From: Pseudomonadales bacterium | GTDB lineage: Bacteria > Pseudomonadota > Gammaproteobacteria > Pseudomonadales > UBA7434 | Assembly (NCBI GenBank): GCA_028223755.1 | Contig: JAOIUY010000002.1 | Span: forward strand, 62,001-126,000 | Direction: 5' to 3' | Length of the DNA: 64,000 nucleotides | Part shown: positions 20,025 to 33,209 of the stretch, in pieces | How the letters are laid out: every line of letters starts with the position of its first letter | How positions within the stretch are numbered: position 1 is the stretch's first letter | Program-made: the position numbers and the translations under genes | The notes under the pieces: model-generated | What the model was told of the DNA's origin: nothing | Database searches by the model: none | Seen by the model: only the letters and a program-made list of their open reading frames with translations

Positions 20025-21147
20025 TACGGGGCTTGAAATATCCGGTGTTAGAAACCTTAGCTCGGTCGCTATTAAAGATTTAGCGCAGATTAATATCTTC
20101 TCTGGCCCTAATGGGGCTGGTAAAACCTCTGTCCTTGAGGCGATTCATATTCTTGGTCTGGCGCGCTCCTTCCGTGGAACGCAGCTCCAGCCAGTCATTC
20201 AATACCATCAAAATACTTGCACTGTCTTTGGCCAAGTTCTTAAAGATGACGACCCTCTATTAGCTGTCGGCGTAAAGCGGGCTAAAAAAGGCGGTTTTCG
20301 TATTCGTATTGGTGGTCAGGACGAGAAAAGCCTTATTCGTTTGGCTGAGACGCTACCTATTCAGCTGATTAACTCTACTGCTTACGCATTGCTTGAAGGT
20401 GGGCCGAAACAGCGTCGTCAATTTATTGATTGGGGTGTGTTTCACGTGGAACCTTCCTTTTATGATGCATGGCGTCGTATGCAGCGCTGTCTTAAACAAA
20501 GAAATGCAGTGCTGCGTTCGGCTCGAGGAGGCTCTGCCCGAATAGATAGGCGTGTTTTATTAGGCTGGAATCAAGAGTTAATAGATGTTGCGGAGCTCGT
20601 TGATCAAGCGAGGCAGCGCTATTTTGAGTCTTTTTATCCGGTATTCAACGATTTTCTAGGCCGTTTGATAGATTTATCCGACTTGTCGGTGACGTATAGT
20701 CGAGGCTGGGAAGCCGGTAAGTCTTTGGCAGAGGTCTTAGAGGCTAGCATAGAGCGAGACTCTCGACGAGGCTTCACGCATTACGGCCCTCATAGGGCGG
20801 ACCTTAAAATACAGATCAACGGTTTAAATGCTGGGCAGGTGTTATCACGAGGCCAGCAGAAGTTAGTGGTTTGCGCATTAAGGTTGGCGCAGTGTGAGTT
20901 AATGATAAAGACAACGCAGCAGCGTTGCGTGTTACTGATTGATGACCTTCCTGCTGAGATTGATGCATCTCATCAAGGCAAGCTTTGTTCTTTGCTGGAT
21001 AGTTTGGGTATTCAGTTATTTATGACCTGTGTGAGTGAAGATGACCTTGTTAATCAGCCATGGGAAAAGCTAAAAACATTGAAAGTTTTTCAGCTAGATA
21101 AAGGCCAAGCTGAAGAGATAAAAAGTCTGAGTACGGAGCAGGTTTAA
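20017..21147 (+). CDS. recF: DNA replication and repair protein RecF
   Basis: SMC-like ATPase that helps RecO and RecR load RecA at single-stranded gaps. The frame is open from 19954, but GTG 20017 was chosen because MKLTGLEISGVRNL aligns with the family N-terminus. This gives 376 residues. The P-loop GPNGAGKTS is at residues 30-38, the conserved DWGVFHVEPSF segment is near residue 140, and the C-terminal LSRGQQKLVVCALRLAQ signature plus LLIDDLPAEID (Walker B) are present. The start codon lies within parS site 1, and parS site 2 lies inside the coding sequence. Confidence 0.95.
   Translation: MKLTGLEISGVRNLSSVAIKDLAQINIFSGPNGAGKTSVLEAIHILGLARSFRGTQLQPVIQYHQNTCTVFGQVLKDDDPLLAVGVKRAKKGGFRIRIGGQDEKSLIRLAETLPIQLINSTAYALLEGGPKQRRQFIDWGVFHVEPSFYDAWRRMQRCLKQRNAVLRSARGGSARIDRRVLLGWNQELIDVAELVDQARQRYFESFYPVFNDFLGRLIDLSDLSVTYSRGWEAGKSLAEVLEASIERDSRRGFTHYGPHRADLKIQINGLNAGQVLSRGQQKLVVCALRLAQCELMIKTTQQRCVLLIDDLPAEIDASHQGKLCSLLDSLGIQLFMTCVSEDDLVNQPWEKLKTLKVFQLDKGQAEEIKSLSTEQV
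20438..20453. promoter_or_regulatory. parS: parS-like ParB binding site 2, inside recF
   Basis: TGTTTCACGTGGAACC fits the degenerate parS pattern TGTTNCACGTGNAACA except at its last base. It encodes Val-Phe-His-Val-Glu, part of a conserved RecF motif, so coding constraint explains some of the resemblance. It is 429 bp from site 1, and clustered parS sites near the origin are usual. Confidence 0.7.
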
Positions 21148-21230
21148 GAGCAGAATTAAGCCCAGTTTTGTTGGTTTAAATCGGCTGTCGTGTAAGGCAA
21201 TTTGGGTGCTGAAACTACCCGTTTATTAGG

Positions 21231-21259
21231 TTGACTCTAGGGGTTTATCAGCAGACAAT
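21231..21259 (+). promoter_or_regulatory. Putative sigma-70 promoter of gyrB
   Basis: TTGACT (21231-21236), a 17-bp spacer and GACAAT (21254-21259) lie in the 238-bp gap after recF. The transcript would have a leader of about 120 bases. Promoters of gyrB are commonly supercoiling-sensitive, which cannot be judged here. Confidence 0.45.
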
Positions 21260-21316
21260 AAGACACTATATTTAACGCTAAGCAATTGATTTTTATTGTT
21301 TTAGTGAAAAAAGTAA

Positions 21317-23806
<2,490 letters not shown>

Positions 23807-23821
23807 CAATTATTTCTATTG

Positions 23822-24538
23822 TTAGGTTTCAGTTGCAAGCAAAGTATTGCATTGTTGTTCAATCCAAACTTCAACTTCGTCGGTTAACTGTTTAGCGGTT
23901 TTGTTTGTGGTGCTAATAGGTTCGCCAATGATAAATGTAATGGTGCCTGCTTGCTTCTTTTGTTTGTTCTGCCAATGTAAGCCAGCATTATGTGCGATAG
24001 GCAGTATGAGCGATTCACTAGCGACGGCTAGCTTAGCACCGCTGCGTGCATAGCGTCCTTTTTCTCCTACCTTAACTCTTGTCCCTTCTGGAAAAATTAA
24101 AACCGAACGACCTTGTTTTAATCGTTTACGTCCCATGGTCTGTACTTTTTTAAGTGCATCTTTGGGGGCTGATCGATCGATAGCAATCGGCTCCATTTGC
24201 ATAAGCGCCCAACCAAAAAACGGAATACGCAACAGTTCTTTTTTTAGGATGGTGCACAAGGATGAAAAGACAGTTTGCAAATAAAAGGTTTCCCACTCCG
24301 ATTGATGTTTGCACATAATAACGCAGGGGACATTGGGGATATTCTCGCGACCAATTAAATTGACGTTAACGCCAATAAATAATCGAGCAAGCGCAACGAT
24401 GATGCGGTTCCAATAGCAGATGTAAGTGGCGCGATAACGATAGGGTAGCCAAAAAATTAAGCAGGCAGTTAAGCCAAACCAAAAGACCGATAAGTAATAG
24501 AAAAAATAAAATAACTTATCTTTTAAAAGCGTTATCAC
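23822..24538 (-). CDS. 1-acylglycerol-3-phosphate O-acyltransferase family protein
   Basis: PlsC-type acyltransferase of the inner membrane, expected to acylate lysophosphatidate or a related lipid. The 238-residue product has an N-terminal membrane helix (about 8-31). It then has the catalytic block CKHQSEWET, where the usual HX4D motif has Glu in the Asp position, and FPEGTR with a following IGEPI segment. The HX4E form also occurs in the LptA/PlsC-like branch that sits beside glyS in Pseudomonas, so it is probably a subfamily trait. It lies downstream of glyS and convergent with gyrB. Confidence 0.88.
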   Translation of the reverse strand: MITLLKDKLFYFFYYLSVFWFGLTACLIFWLPYRYRATYICYWNRIIVALARLFIGVNVNLIGRENIPNVPCVIMCKHQSEWETFYLQTVFSSLCTILKKELLRIPFFGWALMQMEPIAIDRSAPKDALKKVQTMGRKRLKQGRSVLIFPEGTRVKVGEKGRYARSGAKLAVASESLILPIAHNAGLHWQNKQKKQAGTITFIIGEPISTTNKTAKQLTDEVEVWIEQQCNTLLATET

Positions 24539-24580
24539 TGGTTAGCATTCCTACTTAAGCAATTCCATAGAGTGTTTGCG

Positions 24581-26674
24581 CTAACGTTTTTGGGGCGCCA
24601 GTACAGAAATGTCGGCAACCTGTAAAAATAATGCGCGTAATCGAGACAGAAGCGCAAGACGATTGCTTTTTAACGTTGGGTTATCGGCATTAACCATGAC
24701 GCCATCAAAGAAGGCGTCAACACAGTCTTTAAGTTCGGTAAGCTTTAATAAACCGTCACGGTAGTTGCCTTGAGCAAAAAGCGGTTTTACTTGCGCTTCT
24801 TTTTCATTAATCGCAGCGGCCAAATCTTTCTCTGGGGCTTCGACTAATAATGAAGTATTAAAATCTGCTGCATTGACGGAGCCATCAGATTTTTCAAGTA
24901 TGTTACTTACGCGCTTATTGGCACTCGCAAGACTTTCGCTTTCGCTGGTTTTAATAAATGCAGCAACGGCTTGAACGCGAGCATTAAAATCAAGCGGGCT
25001 GCTTATGGTGTTGGCTTTAACGGCGGTAAATACTTCAACCGGTAAACCTTGATCTTGGTAGACAGCGGCAAAGCGATCAAATAAATAATCGACAACTCTT
25101 GCTGTTGTTGCCTCTGGATCTTTAACTGCCGCATGCTGCGCAGTGGCACGACTAATCCACTCGTCGATATTCAATGTCAGCTCATTCTGCAAAATGATTT
25201 GTAGAATACCTATTGATGCGCGTCGAAGTGCAAAAGGATCTTTAGAACCAGATGGCTCTTGGCCAATACCGAAGATGCCGGTTAATGTATCCAAGCGATC
25301 GGCAAGTGCAACGGCACAGGCTGTATTGCTTTGCGGAACGCTATCGCCGGCAAATTTTGGCAAGTAGTGCGATTTTATGGCGTTAGCGACTTCATCAGAT
25401 AATCCTTCATTCGCTGCATAGTAACCGCCGGCAGTACCTTGCATTTTATCGAACTCTAAAACCATATCGGAGGCAAGGTCGGCTTTACATAATTGCCCCG
25501 CGAGTTTCGCTGCATCCGCATCGGCTTTAAGTGCCGTCGCTAAACCTTCAGCAAGACTGCCAATACGTTCAGTTTTTTCAAAAATGGTGCCGAGTTGTTT
25601 CTGAAAGACAATTGTTTTTAGTCGCTCTCTAAGTGATGCTAGCGATAACTTTTTATCCGTTTCAAAAAAGAATGCTGCATCGGCCAATCGTGGACGAATA
25701 ACACGCTCGTTTCCGCTAATTACTTTATCGGCATCGATACTATTAATATTGCTGACGGTTATAAAGTTGGGCAGTAAATTGCCAGCATCATCAACAATAT
25801 GAAAATACTTTTGATGCTCACTCATAGAATAAATTAATGCCTCTTGAGGCACCGAAAGAAATTCGCTGTCGAATTTCCCAATCAAAGCAAAAGGTTGCTC
25901 AACTAATGCGGTAACCTCATCAAGCAGTTCGTCTTCTATGACTGCATGGCCGTTGACTTGTTTGCACAGCGCGCTGACTTGCGCAGCAATGGTATCGCGT
26001 CGGTTATTAAAGTCAGCAGTGATATGACCTTTTTCAAGCAATAAACTTTCATAGTTAAGCGCATTATCAATAGTAATAGGGTCAGGCGCATGAAAGCGAT
26101 GACCAAAACTTTGTTGGCCTGATGCAATACCCAGCACATTACATTCAACAACCTCGGAATCCAGCAGCGCAACTAACCAGTGAACTGGTCTGACAAACTC
26201 TGCGCGTGAAGCGCCCCAGCGCATGCGCTTAGGAATAGGCAATGCATCAAGAGATGCAGTAATAAGGCCTTCGAGTAGCTCGGCGGCGGCTTTACCTTTT
26301 GCAAGGCTGCGAAAGCCGAGCCTTTCTCCTTTGTCTGTTTCAATGGTAATTAAGTCGTCGAAGCTAACACCATTACTGCGAGCAAAGCCTTCGGCTGCTT
26401 TGCTGGGTTTGCCTTCTTTATCATAGGCAGCGGCAACTGCAGGACCTAATTTCTCAATATTTTTATCGGGCTGCTGGGTTTGCAACTCAGGAATGAATAT
26501 GGCGAGTCGACGAGGCGTCGCAAAACTTTTTACCTCATCGGCATTAAAGTTTAAATCAGCTGCGCGAAGGCCGGCTAATAATCCTTGCTCAAAAGCGGTA
26601 GATAAAGCTTTTAATGCTGTTGGTGGTAACTCTTCGGTACCGAGTTCGATTAAACAGTTAGCGGTGGTGCTCAT
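24581..26674 (-). CDS. glyS: Glycine--tRNA ligase subunit beta
   Basis: Large subunit of the alpha2beta2 glycyl-tRNA synthetase, needed for tRNA binding and editing-like functions. The 697-residue product begins [18 protein letters not shown], the family signature, and has the FATPRRLAI and [14 protein letters not shown] segments and a C-terminal anticodon-binding-type helical domain. Its start overlaps the end of glyQ by four bases (26671-26674), which implies coupled translation. Confidence 0.97.
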   Translation of the reverse strand: MSTTANCLIELGTEELPPTALKALSTAFEQGLLAGLRAADLNFNADEVKSFATPRRLAIFIPELQTQQPDKNIEKLGPAVAAAYDKEGKPSKAAEGFARSNGVSFDDLITIETDKGERLGFRSLAKGKAAAELLEGLITASLDALPIPKRMRWGASRAEFVRPVHWLVALLDSEVVECNVLGIASGQQSFGHRFHAPDPITIDNALNYESLLLEKGHITADFNNRRDTIAAQVSALCKQVNGHAVIEDELLDEVTALVEQPFALIGKFDSEFLSVPQEALIYSMSEHQKYFHIVDDAGNLLPNFITVSNINSIDADKVISGNERVIRPRLADAAFFFETDKKLSLASLRERLKTIVFQKQLGTIFEKTERIGSLAEGLATALKADADAAKLAGQLCKADLASDMVLEFDKMQGTAGGYYAANEGLSDEVANAIKSHYLPKFAGDSVPQSNTACAVALADRLDTLTGIFGIGQEPSGSKDPFALRRASIGILQIILQNELTLNIDEWISRATAQHAAVKDPEATTARVVDYLFDRFAAVYQDQGLPVEVFTAVKANTISSPLDFNARVQAVAAFIKTSESESLASANKRVSNILEKSDGSVNAADFNTSLLVEAPEKDLAAAINEKEAQVKPLFAQGNYRDGLLKLTELKDCVDAFFDGVMVNADNPTLKSNRLALLSRLRALFLQVADISVLAPQKR

Positions 26675-27711
26675 TGTCCCGCCTCCCTGTTAGCTTTATC
26701 AGAGTTAACTTTATTAGCGCTTTCTTTTTTAGCATTATTTTTTTCGAATTTAGCAAGCGCATCCAATCGTAATGATTCCTCTGCAAGTGGAAAGCCGAGT
26801 TCGGCGCGTTTTTGATAATACGCTTCGGCAACCGCACGAGCGAGTGTTCTTACACGTAAAATAAAGCGTTGTCGTTCGGTCACAGAAATAGCATGGCGCG
26901 CATCTAACAAGTTAAAGGCATGAGAGGCTTTCATGACCTGCTCATAAGCCGGCAGTGGTAAGCCTGCTTCTATTAAGTTCTGACTCTGTGTTTCGCATTC
27001 ATCAAAGTGTTTAAAGAGAAAGTCGACGTTGGCGTGTTCAAAGTTGTAAGCGGACATTTCAACTTCGTTTTGATGGAACACATCGCCATAGCTCACCGTG
27101 CCATGCTCGCTTCTGGTCCAGACTAAATCATAAATACTATCTACGCCTTGTAAGTACATTGCAATACGTTCAAGACCGTAGGTAATTTCGCCGGTTACCG
27201 GATAACATTCGAGGCCACCGACTTGCTGAAAGTAAGTGAACTGAGTGACTTCCATACCGTTAAGCCACACTTCCCAGCCAAGACCCCAAGCACCTAAAGT
27301 CGGTGATTCCCAGTTGTCTTCAACAAAACGAATATCGTGAACCTTAGGGTCAATGCCGATTTCGTAGAGTGAATCTAAATACAATTGTTGAATGTTGTCG
27401 GGTGACGGTTTTAGCGCGACCTGAAATTGGTAGTAATGTTGCAGCCGATTGGGGTTATCACCATAGCGGCCATCTGTCGGTCTGCGGCAAGGCTGAACAT
27501 AAGCGGCATTCCATGTTTCAGGGCCGATAGAACGTAAAAAAGTGGCGGGGTGAAATGTCCCTGCACCCACCTCCATATCGAGCGGCTGTAAAACGACACA
27601 GCCATGTTTTGCCCAATAATTTTGCAACGTTAAAATCAGTTCTTGAAATGTCAGGGCATTGGTTGTCGTGCTACCTGAGGCATTGTCTTTGCTGTTATTT
27701 GAATCTGACAC
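26671..27711 (-). CDS. glyQ: Glycine--tRNA ligase subunit alpha
   Basis: Catalytic class II subunit of the tetrameric glycyl-tRNA synthetase. The core segments [30 protein letters not shown] and [14 protein letters not shown] are diagnostic. The 346-residue product has a short Asn/Ser/Thr-rich N-terminal extension (about 20 residues) and a Lys/Asn/Ala-rich C-terminal tail beyond the usual end near residue 320. Both tails look unstructured. It is the first gene of the glyQ-glyS pair. Confidence 0.97.
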   Translation of the reverse strand: MSDSNNSKDNASGSTTTNALTFQELILTLQNYWAKHGCVVLQPLDMEVGAGTFHPATFLRSIGPETWNAAYVQPCRRPTDGRYGDNPNRLQHYYQFQVALKPSPDNIQQLYLDSLYEIGIDPKVHDIRFVEDNWESPTLGAWGLGWEVWLNGMEVTQFTYFQQVGGLECYPVTGEITYGLERIAMYLQGVDSIYDLVWTRSEHGTVSYGDVFHQNEVEMSAYNFEHANVDFLFKHFDECETQSQNLIEAGLPLPAYEQVMKASHAFNLLDARHAISVTERQRFILRVRTLARAVAEAYYQKRAELGFPLAEESLRLDALAKFEKNNAKKESANKVNSDKANREAGQ

Positions 27712-27861
27712 TGCTAAAAGTCACTCATGCTAGGAAATAGGAATAGGGTTAAAAATAGAGTCGCGCCCATCAATAAGGTCGTCATTAAGACCAAGCCCAA
27801 TTAAAGCGCGCGATTATACCTTAAAGGTGCGAGTTTTCTGCCCTTTTGATCGTCTTTTGAA

Positions 27862-29322
27862 TTATTTGCGCCAAAAAGCAGGGGTAAATAGCACCAGCAA
27901 AGTAAAGACTTCAAGTCGGCCCAATAACATTGCTAGGCATAGCACCCATTTTGCGCTGTCTGGAATATCGCCATAATGGCTGGCGACATCACCAAGCCCT
28001 GGCCCAAGGTTGTTAATGCTGGCACCAACGGCTGAAAAAGCGGTTAAAAAATCCAACCCAGTAGCAAGGATTAGCAGCATCATAAAGATATAAATCAGAA
28101 TATAAATTGCAAAGAAGCTCCAGACAGCACCGACAATACGGTCAGAGACAGGCCGGTTACCGACCTTGATTGGAATGACTGCGTTGGGATGAACAAGGCG
28201 AACCAACTCGCGATACCCTTGCTTTACGATTAATAGGACTCGAATGGCTTTCATGCCGCCGCCTGTCGAACCGGCAGAGGCACCCATAAAAGCCAGTAGG
28301 AACATAAAGACGGGAATAAAGGTCGGCCACTGGGTGTAATCGCTAGAGGTGAAGCCCGTGGTAGTGGCTAAGGAGACAACTTGAAAAACGCCTTGAAAGA
28401 CACTTTCTTGCCAGCTGAAATTAACCGCATCGCTGTTAAGTAATATGAGCCCGCCTACGACTACAAACATCGCTAATACATTAACCAAAATATAAAACCG
28501 AAATTCTGAGTCTTTGCGGTAAACATTGAGTGAACGGTTATGATAAGAAAAATAATGCAGTGCAAAGTTAACACCGGCCAATAACATATACACAACAGCA
28601 ACAGACAAAATAAGCGGGCTATCAAAATAACCCATGCTAGCGTCGTGGGTACTAAAACCACCAATAGCTACCGTTGAAAAACTATGCGCAAGTGCATCAA
28701 AGGCGGTCATGCCGGCAATCCAATAGGTAATGCCGCACCCTAAGGTCATTAACACATAAATAGTAAATAACGCTTTTGCTGTGCCGGTTATACGAGGTGT
28801 CAGTTTATTATCTTTCATCGGCCCTGGTGTTTCAGCGCGATACAATTGCATACCACCCACACCTAACATGGGTAAAATCGCAATTGCGATAACAATAATT
28901 CCGATGCCACCTAACCATTGAAGTTGTTGGCGGTAGTAGAGAATGGATTTCGGTAAATCATCAAGACCGGTAATAACGGTTGCACCGGTAGTTGTTAATC
29001 CAGAAATAGATTCAAAAATGGCATCGGTAATTGATAGGTCTGGCGCCTCAGATAAAAATAACGGTAGTGAACCAAAGGCTCCCAGTACTAACCAAAATAA
29101 CGCAGTAATTAAAAAACCATCACGCGTTCTTAATGTGTGTTTAATTTTTCGATTAGGTAGCCAGAGTCCCGCGCCAGTTGCAGCGGTTATTGCAAAAGCA
29201 GATAAAAAAACATGAATTGTGTTATCGCCAAACCATAGCGCAAAAGGTATGGGTACAAGCATGGTTAAGCTGAAAATTAATAACAGCAAACCCAGCAGCG
29301 CACCTATGATTGAAAAATGCAT
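27862..29322 (-). CDS. trkH: Trk potassium uptake system membrane subunit TrkH
   Basis: Potassium-translocating membrane subunit that works with the cytoplasmic regulator TrkA encoded just upstream. The 486-residue product is hydrophobic throughout, with the repeated pore-loop pattern including TTTGATVITGLDDLPKSI, TTTGFTSSDY and STGGGMKAIRVL. About ten membrane segments are visible. The order trkA-trkH on one strand, 57 bp apart, suggests one transcript. Confidence 0.95.
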   Translation of the reverse strand: MHFSIIGALLGLLLLIFSLTMLVPIPFALWFGDNTIHVFLSAFAITAATGAGLWLPNRKIKHTLRTRDGFLITALFWLVLGAFGSLPLFLSEAPDLSITDAIFESISGLTTTGATVITGLDDLPKSILYYRQQLQWLGGIGIIVIAIAILPMLGVGGMQLYRAETPGPMKDNKLTPRITGTAKALFTIYVLMTLGCGITYWIAGMTAFDALAHSFSTVAIGGFSTHDASMGYFDSPLILSVAVVYMLLAGVNFALHYFSYHNRSLNVYRKDSEFRFYILVNVLAMFVVVGGLILLNSDAVNFSWQESVFQGVFQVVSLATTTGFTSSDYTQWPTFIPVFMFLLAFMGASAGSTGGGMKAIRVLLIVKQGYRELVRLVHPNAVIPIKVGNRPVSDRIVGAVWSFFAIYILIYIFMMLLILATGLDFLTAFSAVGASINNLGPGLGDVASHYGDIPDSAKWVLCLAMLLGRLEVFTLLVLFTPAFWRK

Positions 29323-29379
29323 AAACTAGACAACCTCAATAGGATCAACAGCGCAAATCAATAGCATCATTTAAACGAC

Positions 29380-30753
29380 TTAGAAAAAACCAAGGCCGAC
29401 TTGAAATAAGGCTTCTACAGCGGGTATTTGTGTCTTATCCGCTAAAAATACGATAACGTGATCATCCGTTTCAACAACAACATCGCGATGTGCGATTAAA
29501 ACTTTACCCTCTCTGACAATCGCACCGATTCTTACGCCTTGTGGCGTTTCAATATCATCTAAGCGCTTGCCTACGACTTTTGAATTTTTATTATCACCAT
29601 GAGCGATGATTTCTAACGCTTCGGCTGCGCCGCGTCGAAGTGAGTGAACGGCGGCCATATCACCGCGTCGCACATGCGTTAACAAACTGCCGAGAGTGAT
29701 AAGTTGAGGGGCAAAGGCAATATCAATATCTTCACCCTGAACGAGGTCGACATAGGCTGGATTAGTAATTAGCGTAATAACTTTTCGAGCGCCTAACTTT
29801 TTGGCTAACAGTGACGACATAATATTAGCTTCGTCATCATTAGTTAAAGCAATAAACACATCAATGCTGTCGATGTTTTCACTATGCAGTAGTTCGGTAT
29901 CGGATGAGCTGCCATGCAATACGATGGTTTTGTTCAGTTGCTCAGAAAGCGCTTCGGCGCGCTCGCTATTTTGTTCAATAATTTTAACCGAGTATTGGTT
30001 TTCGATAGCTTGAGCAAGACGCAAACCAATATTACCGCCGCCGGCAATCATTATGCGGTTATAGGGTCGGCTAAGCTGACCAAGCTCTTGCATAACAGGG
30101 CGAATATTATCTTTAGCCGCGACATAAAAAACTTCGTCGAGGGGTTCAATCTCGGTAGTGCGTTCAGGCTTTATTGTTCTGTCACCACGGAAGATAGCGG
30201 CGACGCGCGCATCTTGTTTGGGTGTCATTTTTTGGATGTTATATAAAGTCTCACCAATAAATTTATCGCCGGCTTGTGCACGAATCGCAACAAGCTGAAC
30301 CGCGCCGTTAGCGAAGTCGATAACCTGCAGTGCGCCTGGGTATTCAAGTAAGCCAATAATATGGTCGGTGACTAATTTCTCTGGCGCGATAATAACGTCG
30401 ATAGGGATTGCGTCATTGGCAAACAACGTTTTTTGTTCGACATAGCTATTAGATCGGATACGACAGATTTTGGTGGGTGTGCGGTAAATCGAGTGGGCAA
30501 TTTGGCAGGCGAGCATGTTGATTTCGTCGGAGCCGGTGACCGCAACTAACATATCAGCATCTTCAATGCCGGCACTGAGCAGGACATCAGGATGAGCTGC
30601 ATGGCCATTAATTACGCCGATATCTAGCTTGTCCTGTAATTCGCGCAGCCTTGAGCTGTCGTTATCGACAACCGTGATATCCATTTTCTCGTTGGCTAAA
30701 CTTTCTGCTAATGTGCCGCCGACTTGCCCTGCACCCAAGATCACAATTTTCAT
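29380..30753 (-). CDS. trkA: Trk potassium uptake system regulatory protein TrkA
   Basis: Peripheral NAD(H)-binding subunit that gates TrkH. The 457-residue product is a tandem of two RCK units: Rossmann motifs ILGAGQVGGTLAE at the N-terminus and IAGGGNIGLRLAQ near residue 233, each followed by a TrkA-C domain (for example IGAIVREGKVLIAHRDVVVE near the end). The duplicated form is the classical TrkA. It lies between rsmB and trkH, as in Pseudomonas. Confidence 0.96.
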   Translation of the reverse strand: MKIVILGAGQVGGTLAESLANEKMDITVVDNDSSRLRELQDKLDIGVINGHAAHPDVLLSAGIEDADMLVAVTGSDEINMLACQIAHSIYRTPTKICRIRSNSYVEQKTLFANDAIPIDVIIAPEKLVTDHIIGLLEYPGALQVIDFANGAVQLVAIRAQAGDKFIGETLYNIQKMTPKQDARVAAIFRGDRTIKPERTTEIEPLDEVFYVAAKDNIRPVMQELGQLSRPYNRIMIAGGGNIGLRLAQAIENQYSVKIIEQNSERAEALSEQLNKTIVLHGSSSDTELLHSENIDSIDVFIALTNDDEANIMSSLLAKKLGARKVITLITNPAYVDLVQGEDIDIAFAPQLITLGSLLTHVRRGDMAAVHSLRRGAAEALEIIAHGDNKNSKVVGKRLDDIETPQGVRIGAIVREGKVLIAHRDVVVETDDHVIVFLADKTQIPAVEALFQVGLGFF

Positions 30754-30852
30754 GTTGTCTGCTTTGTCTTATTTGCTGGTTGGTTTTAAAGCCAACACGG
30801 TCATTAAACTGCTATTTATTTCGATAGTCGTTTCAGTATAGGTTTAAGCGTA

Positions 30853-32193
30853 CTAAAGCGTGGCTGACTTGCTAAGTCTTGCATAGAAAAAACCGCCATT
30901 TTTGCCCTTATTTGGTAGTAGTTGGCGTCCTGATCCACTGATAACACCCCATTGCGCATCAATAATTTCTGCACTGGCGTTTGGTGTCTGATTTAAGAAC
31001 CAATCAATAACAGCGGCATTCTCTTCAGGCATGATGGAGCAAGTGCAGTACAGCAGCTGGCCGCCGTCTTTTAATAGTGGCCAAAGCTGAGTCAGTAGTG
31101 TCTTTTGCTGCTCGGCAAACTGCGCTAAATCACCCGAGCGGCGGAGTAGTTTAATATCAGGGTGGTGGCTGATAATGCCGGTGCCCGAGCAGGGCGCGTC
31201 TAGCAGGATACGATCAAACATTTGCTCATCCCACCAGAGGTCAGTCGCCCCCGCATCGGCGGCAATACAGTTGGCAGAAAAACCATAACGCGCCAGATTT
31301 TCTTTAACCCTTAGTAGGCGCTCACTACTGCTATCGATAGCGGTTAATTCGCATTTTGGCGCAGACTCTAAAATATGTACGGTCTTACCGCCTGGCGCGG
31401 CACAGGCATCTAATACCCGCATCGAACCGTCTGCGTTGAGCAGCGTGGCGGCTAATTGGGCACCTGGATCTTGGACGCTAACTGCGCCTTGGTCAAAGTC
31501 AGGAAGCTCACTGACGGCGACAGCTTGGTTTAATCGAAGGCCGCTGTCGCTATGAGGATCTAGTATTGTTTCAATGCCTGCATCGGCTAATTGTTGCTGA
31601 AAGTCGGCGCGGCTATTTTTATTAAGATTCACGCGCAGTGACATTGGCGGAGCGGCATTGTTGTAGTCGATTAATGGCTGCCAATTATCCGGCCAGTCTT
31701 TTTGAATTTTATTGAATAGCCATTTGGGATGGCTGAGATCAGCAGCCTGACTTAATGCTGTTACCTTGCTTGGCTCGGCTTGTTGGCGAAGGAAGTTTCT
31801 CAGTACCGCATTAACTAAACCGCTTGCCCATTGCTTCTTGAGTTTTTTCGCTGCATCGACGCTAGCGCTTATAGCGGCATGATCTGGAGTACGAAGATAA
31901 AGCAGTTGGTATAAACCAATAAGCAGTAAGGCGTGGATGTCGGCGTCTTTTTTTGAAAAAGGTTTTTTAAGCAGCGGCTTGAGTTGAGCATCCAGCCGAT
32001 GAAAGTGGCGCAAGGTACCAAAGCAAAGCTCGCGGTAAAAAGCGCGGTCTTTATTTTCAATGTTATCGCTGGGTTTTTTATCAGCTGCATTTTGATTGCT
32101 TTTGGATAGCGCATCAATTTCGGCAGAAAAAGATTCACCCTGACTAATAACACGGGCAATGGCTTTTGCGGCTAGAGCGCGGACATCTTTCAT
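30853..32193 (-). CDS. rsmB: 16S rRNA (cytosine-967-C5)-methyltransferase RsmB
   Basis: SAM-dependent enzyme that methylates C967 of 16S rRNA. The 446-residue product has an N-terminal NusB-like RNA-binding domain (about 1-140) and a Rossmann methyltransferase domain with DACAAPGGKT, LDAPCSGTG and the catalytic-cysteine motif TCSIMPEEN. The domain order is typical. It starts 7 bp after fmt on the same strand, part of def-fmt-rsmB. Confidence 0.96.
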   Translation of the reverse strand: MKDVRALAAKAIARVISQGESFSAEIDALSKSNQNAADKKPSDNIENKDRAFYRELCFGTLRHFHRLDAQLKPLLKKPFSKKDADIHALLLIGLYQLLYLRTPDHAAISASVDAAKKLKKQWASGLVNAVLRNFLRQQAEPSKVTALSQAADLSHPKWLFNKIQKDWPDNWQPLIDYNNAAPPMSLRVNLNKNSRADFQQQLADAGIETILDPHSDSGLRLNQAVAVSELPDFDQGAVSVQDPGAQLAATLLNADGSMRVLDACAAPGGKTVHILESAPKCELTAIDSSSERLLRVKENLARYGFSANCIAADAGATDLWWDEQMFDRILLDAPCSGTGIISHHPDIKLLRRSGDLAQFAEQQKTLLTQLWPLLKDGGQLLYCTCSIMPEENAAVIDWFLNQTPNASAEIIDAQWGVISGSGRQLLPNKGKNGGFFYARLSKSATL

Positions 32194-32200
32194 AAATTTA

Positions 32201-33157
32201 TTATTCGCTATTTAGCGATAAAGAAAAAAGATCGCCGACGTTAAAGAAGTTGGGTCGCCCATTGTGAAGCGAGCTAATATCCATTGCTTTTGCGCCAGGA
32301 ATTTGTACGATAGAAATTTCAAGAAAACTGTTATCGCATTGCACAATGATGGCCTTTTTATCGATAGCGACAATGCTACCGACGGTTTCATTTTTGTTGT
32401 CGGTTAAAGGTCGCGCTTTAACAATTCGAATACGTTGATTATTTAAAAAGGTATGACAGCCCATTGCTGATGTGAAGGCGCGAATTTTTCGATCAATCGT
32501 TTCTGCCGACTCGTGCCAATTAATTAACGCTTCTTTTTTATCGAGCTTTACTGCGTAGTTGCTTTCAGCGTCGCATTGTTTTTCGGGCGTTAAAGTATTC
32601 TTATTAATCGCGGACAGTGTTTCAAATAATAATGGAATACCTAACGCTATCATTTTGCTGCGCAGAGTGTCGCCGGTTTCCTGTGGCGTAATTGTGCATT
32701 CAGATTTCAACAGCATATCACCCGTATCCAAACCAATTGCCATCTGCATTATGGTAATGCCGGTGATTTGGTCGCCAGCAATAATAGCTCTTTCAATCGG
32801 CGCCGCACCGCGCCAGCGCGGCAGCAGTGAGGCATGAATATTAATACAGCCGAATTTAGGTGTATCTAATGCGGTCTGTGGCAAAAGTAATCCGTAAGCA
32901 GCAACAATCATAAGGTCAGCATTAAATTGCGCAAGCTCACCAAGCGCTTCTTCGTTTTTTAAGCTTTGAGGTTGCAGTACTGGAATATTGGCGTTTTCGG
33001 CTACTTGTTTAACCGGCGAGGCATGCAGTTTTTTTCCACGACCCGAACGGCGGTCAGGCTGCGTATAAACCGCAACAATTTGATGCTGGTCTTGGTCGAG
33101 CAGCGCTTGTAAATGGTCTGCAGAAAACTGAGGTGTACCAGCAAAAATTATGCGCAA
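32201..33157 (-). CDS. fmt: Methionyl-tRNA formyltransferase
   Basis: Formylates initiator methionyl-tRNA using 10-formyltetrahydrofolate. The 318-residue product begins MRIIFAGTPQFSADHLQAL and has GRGKKLHASPVKQVA and the catalytic INIHASLLPRWRGAAPI segment. The C-terminal anticodon-stem-binding domain is present. It is 52 bp from def, so the formylation and deformylation enzymes are co-encoded. Confidence 0.97.
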   Translation of the reverse strand: MRIIFAGTPQFSADHLQALLDQDQHQIVAVYTQPDRRSGRGKKLHASPVKQVAENANIPVLQPQSLKNEEALGELAQFNADLMIVAAYGLLLPQTALDTPKFGCINIHASLLPRWRGAAPIERAIIAGDQITGITIMQMAIGLDTGDMLLKSECTITPQETGDTLRSKMIALGIPLLFETLSAINKNTLTPEKQCDAESNYAVKLDKKEALINWHESAETIDRKIRAFTSAMGCHTFLNNQRIRIVKARPLTDNKNETVGSIVAIDKKAIIVQCDNSFLEISIVQIPGAKAMDISSLHNGRPNFFNVGDLFSLSLNSE

Positions 33158-33209
33158 GGTATTTCCTATCGAGTGCTTAAATGATGAGAGTGTTGTGAGT
33201 TAATAAAAT

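Noticed and set aside
23822-24538. Missing Asp in the HX4D motif of the acyltransferase
   Set aside because: The HX4E form appears in the same subfamily beside glyS in Pseudomonas, so it is probably not a loss of function.
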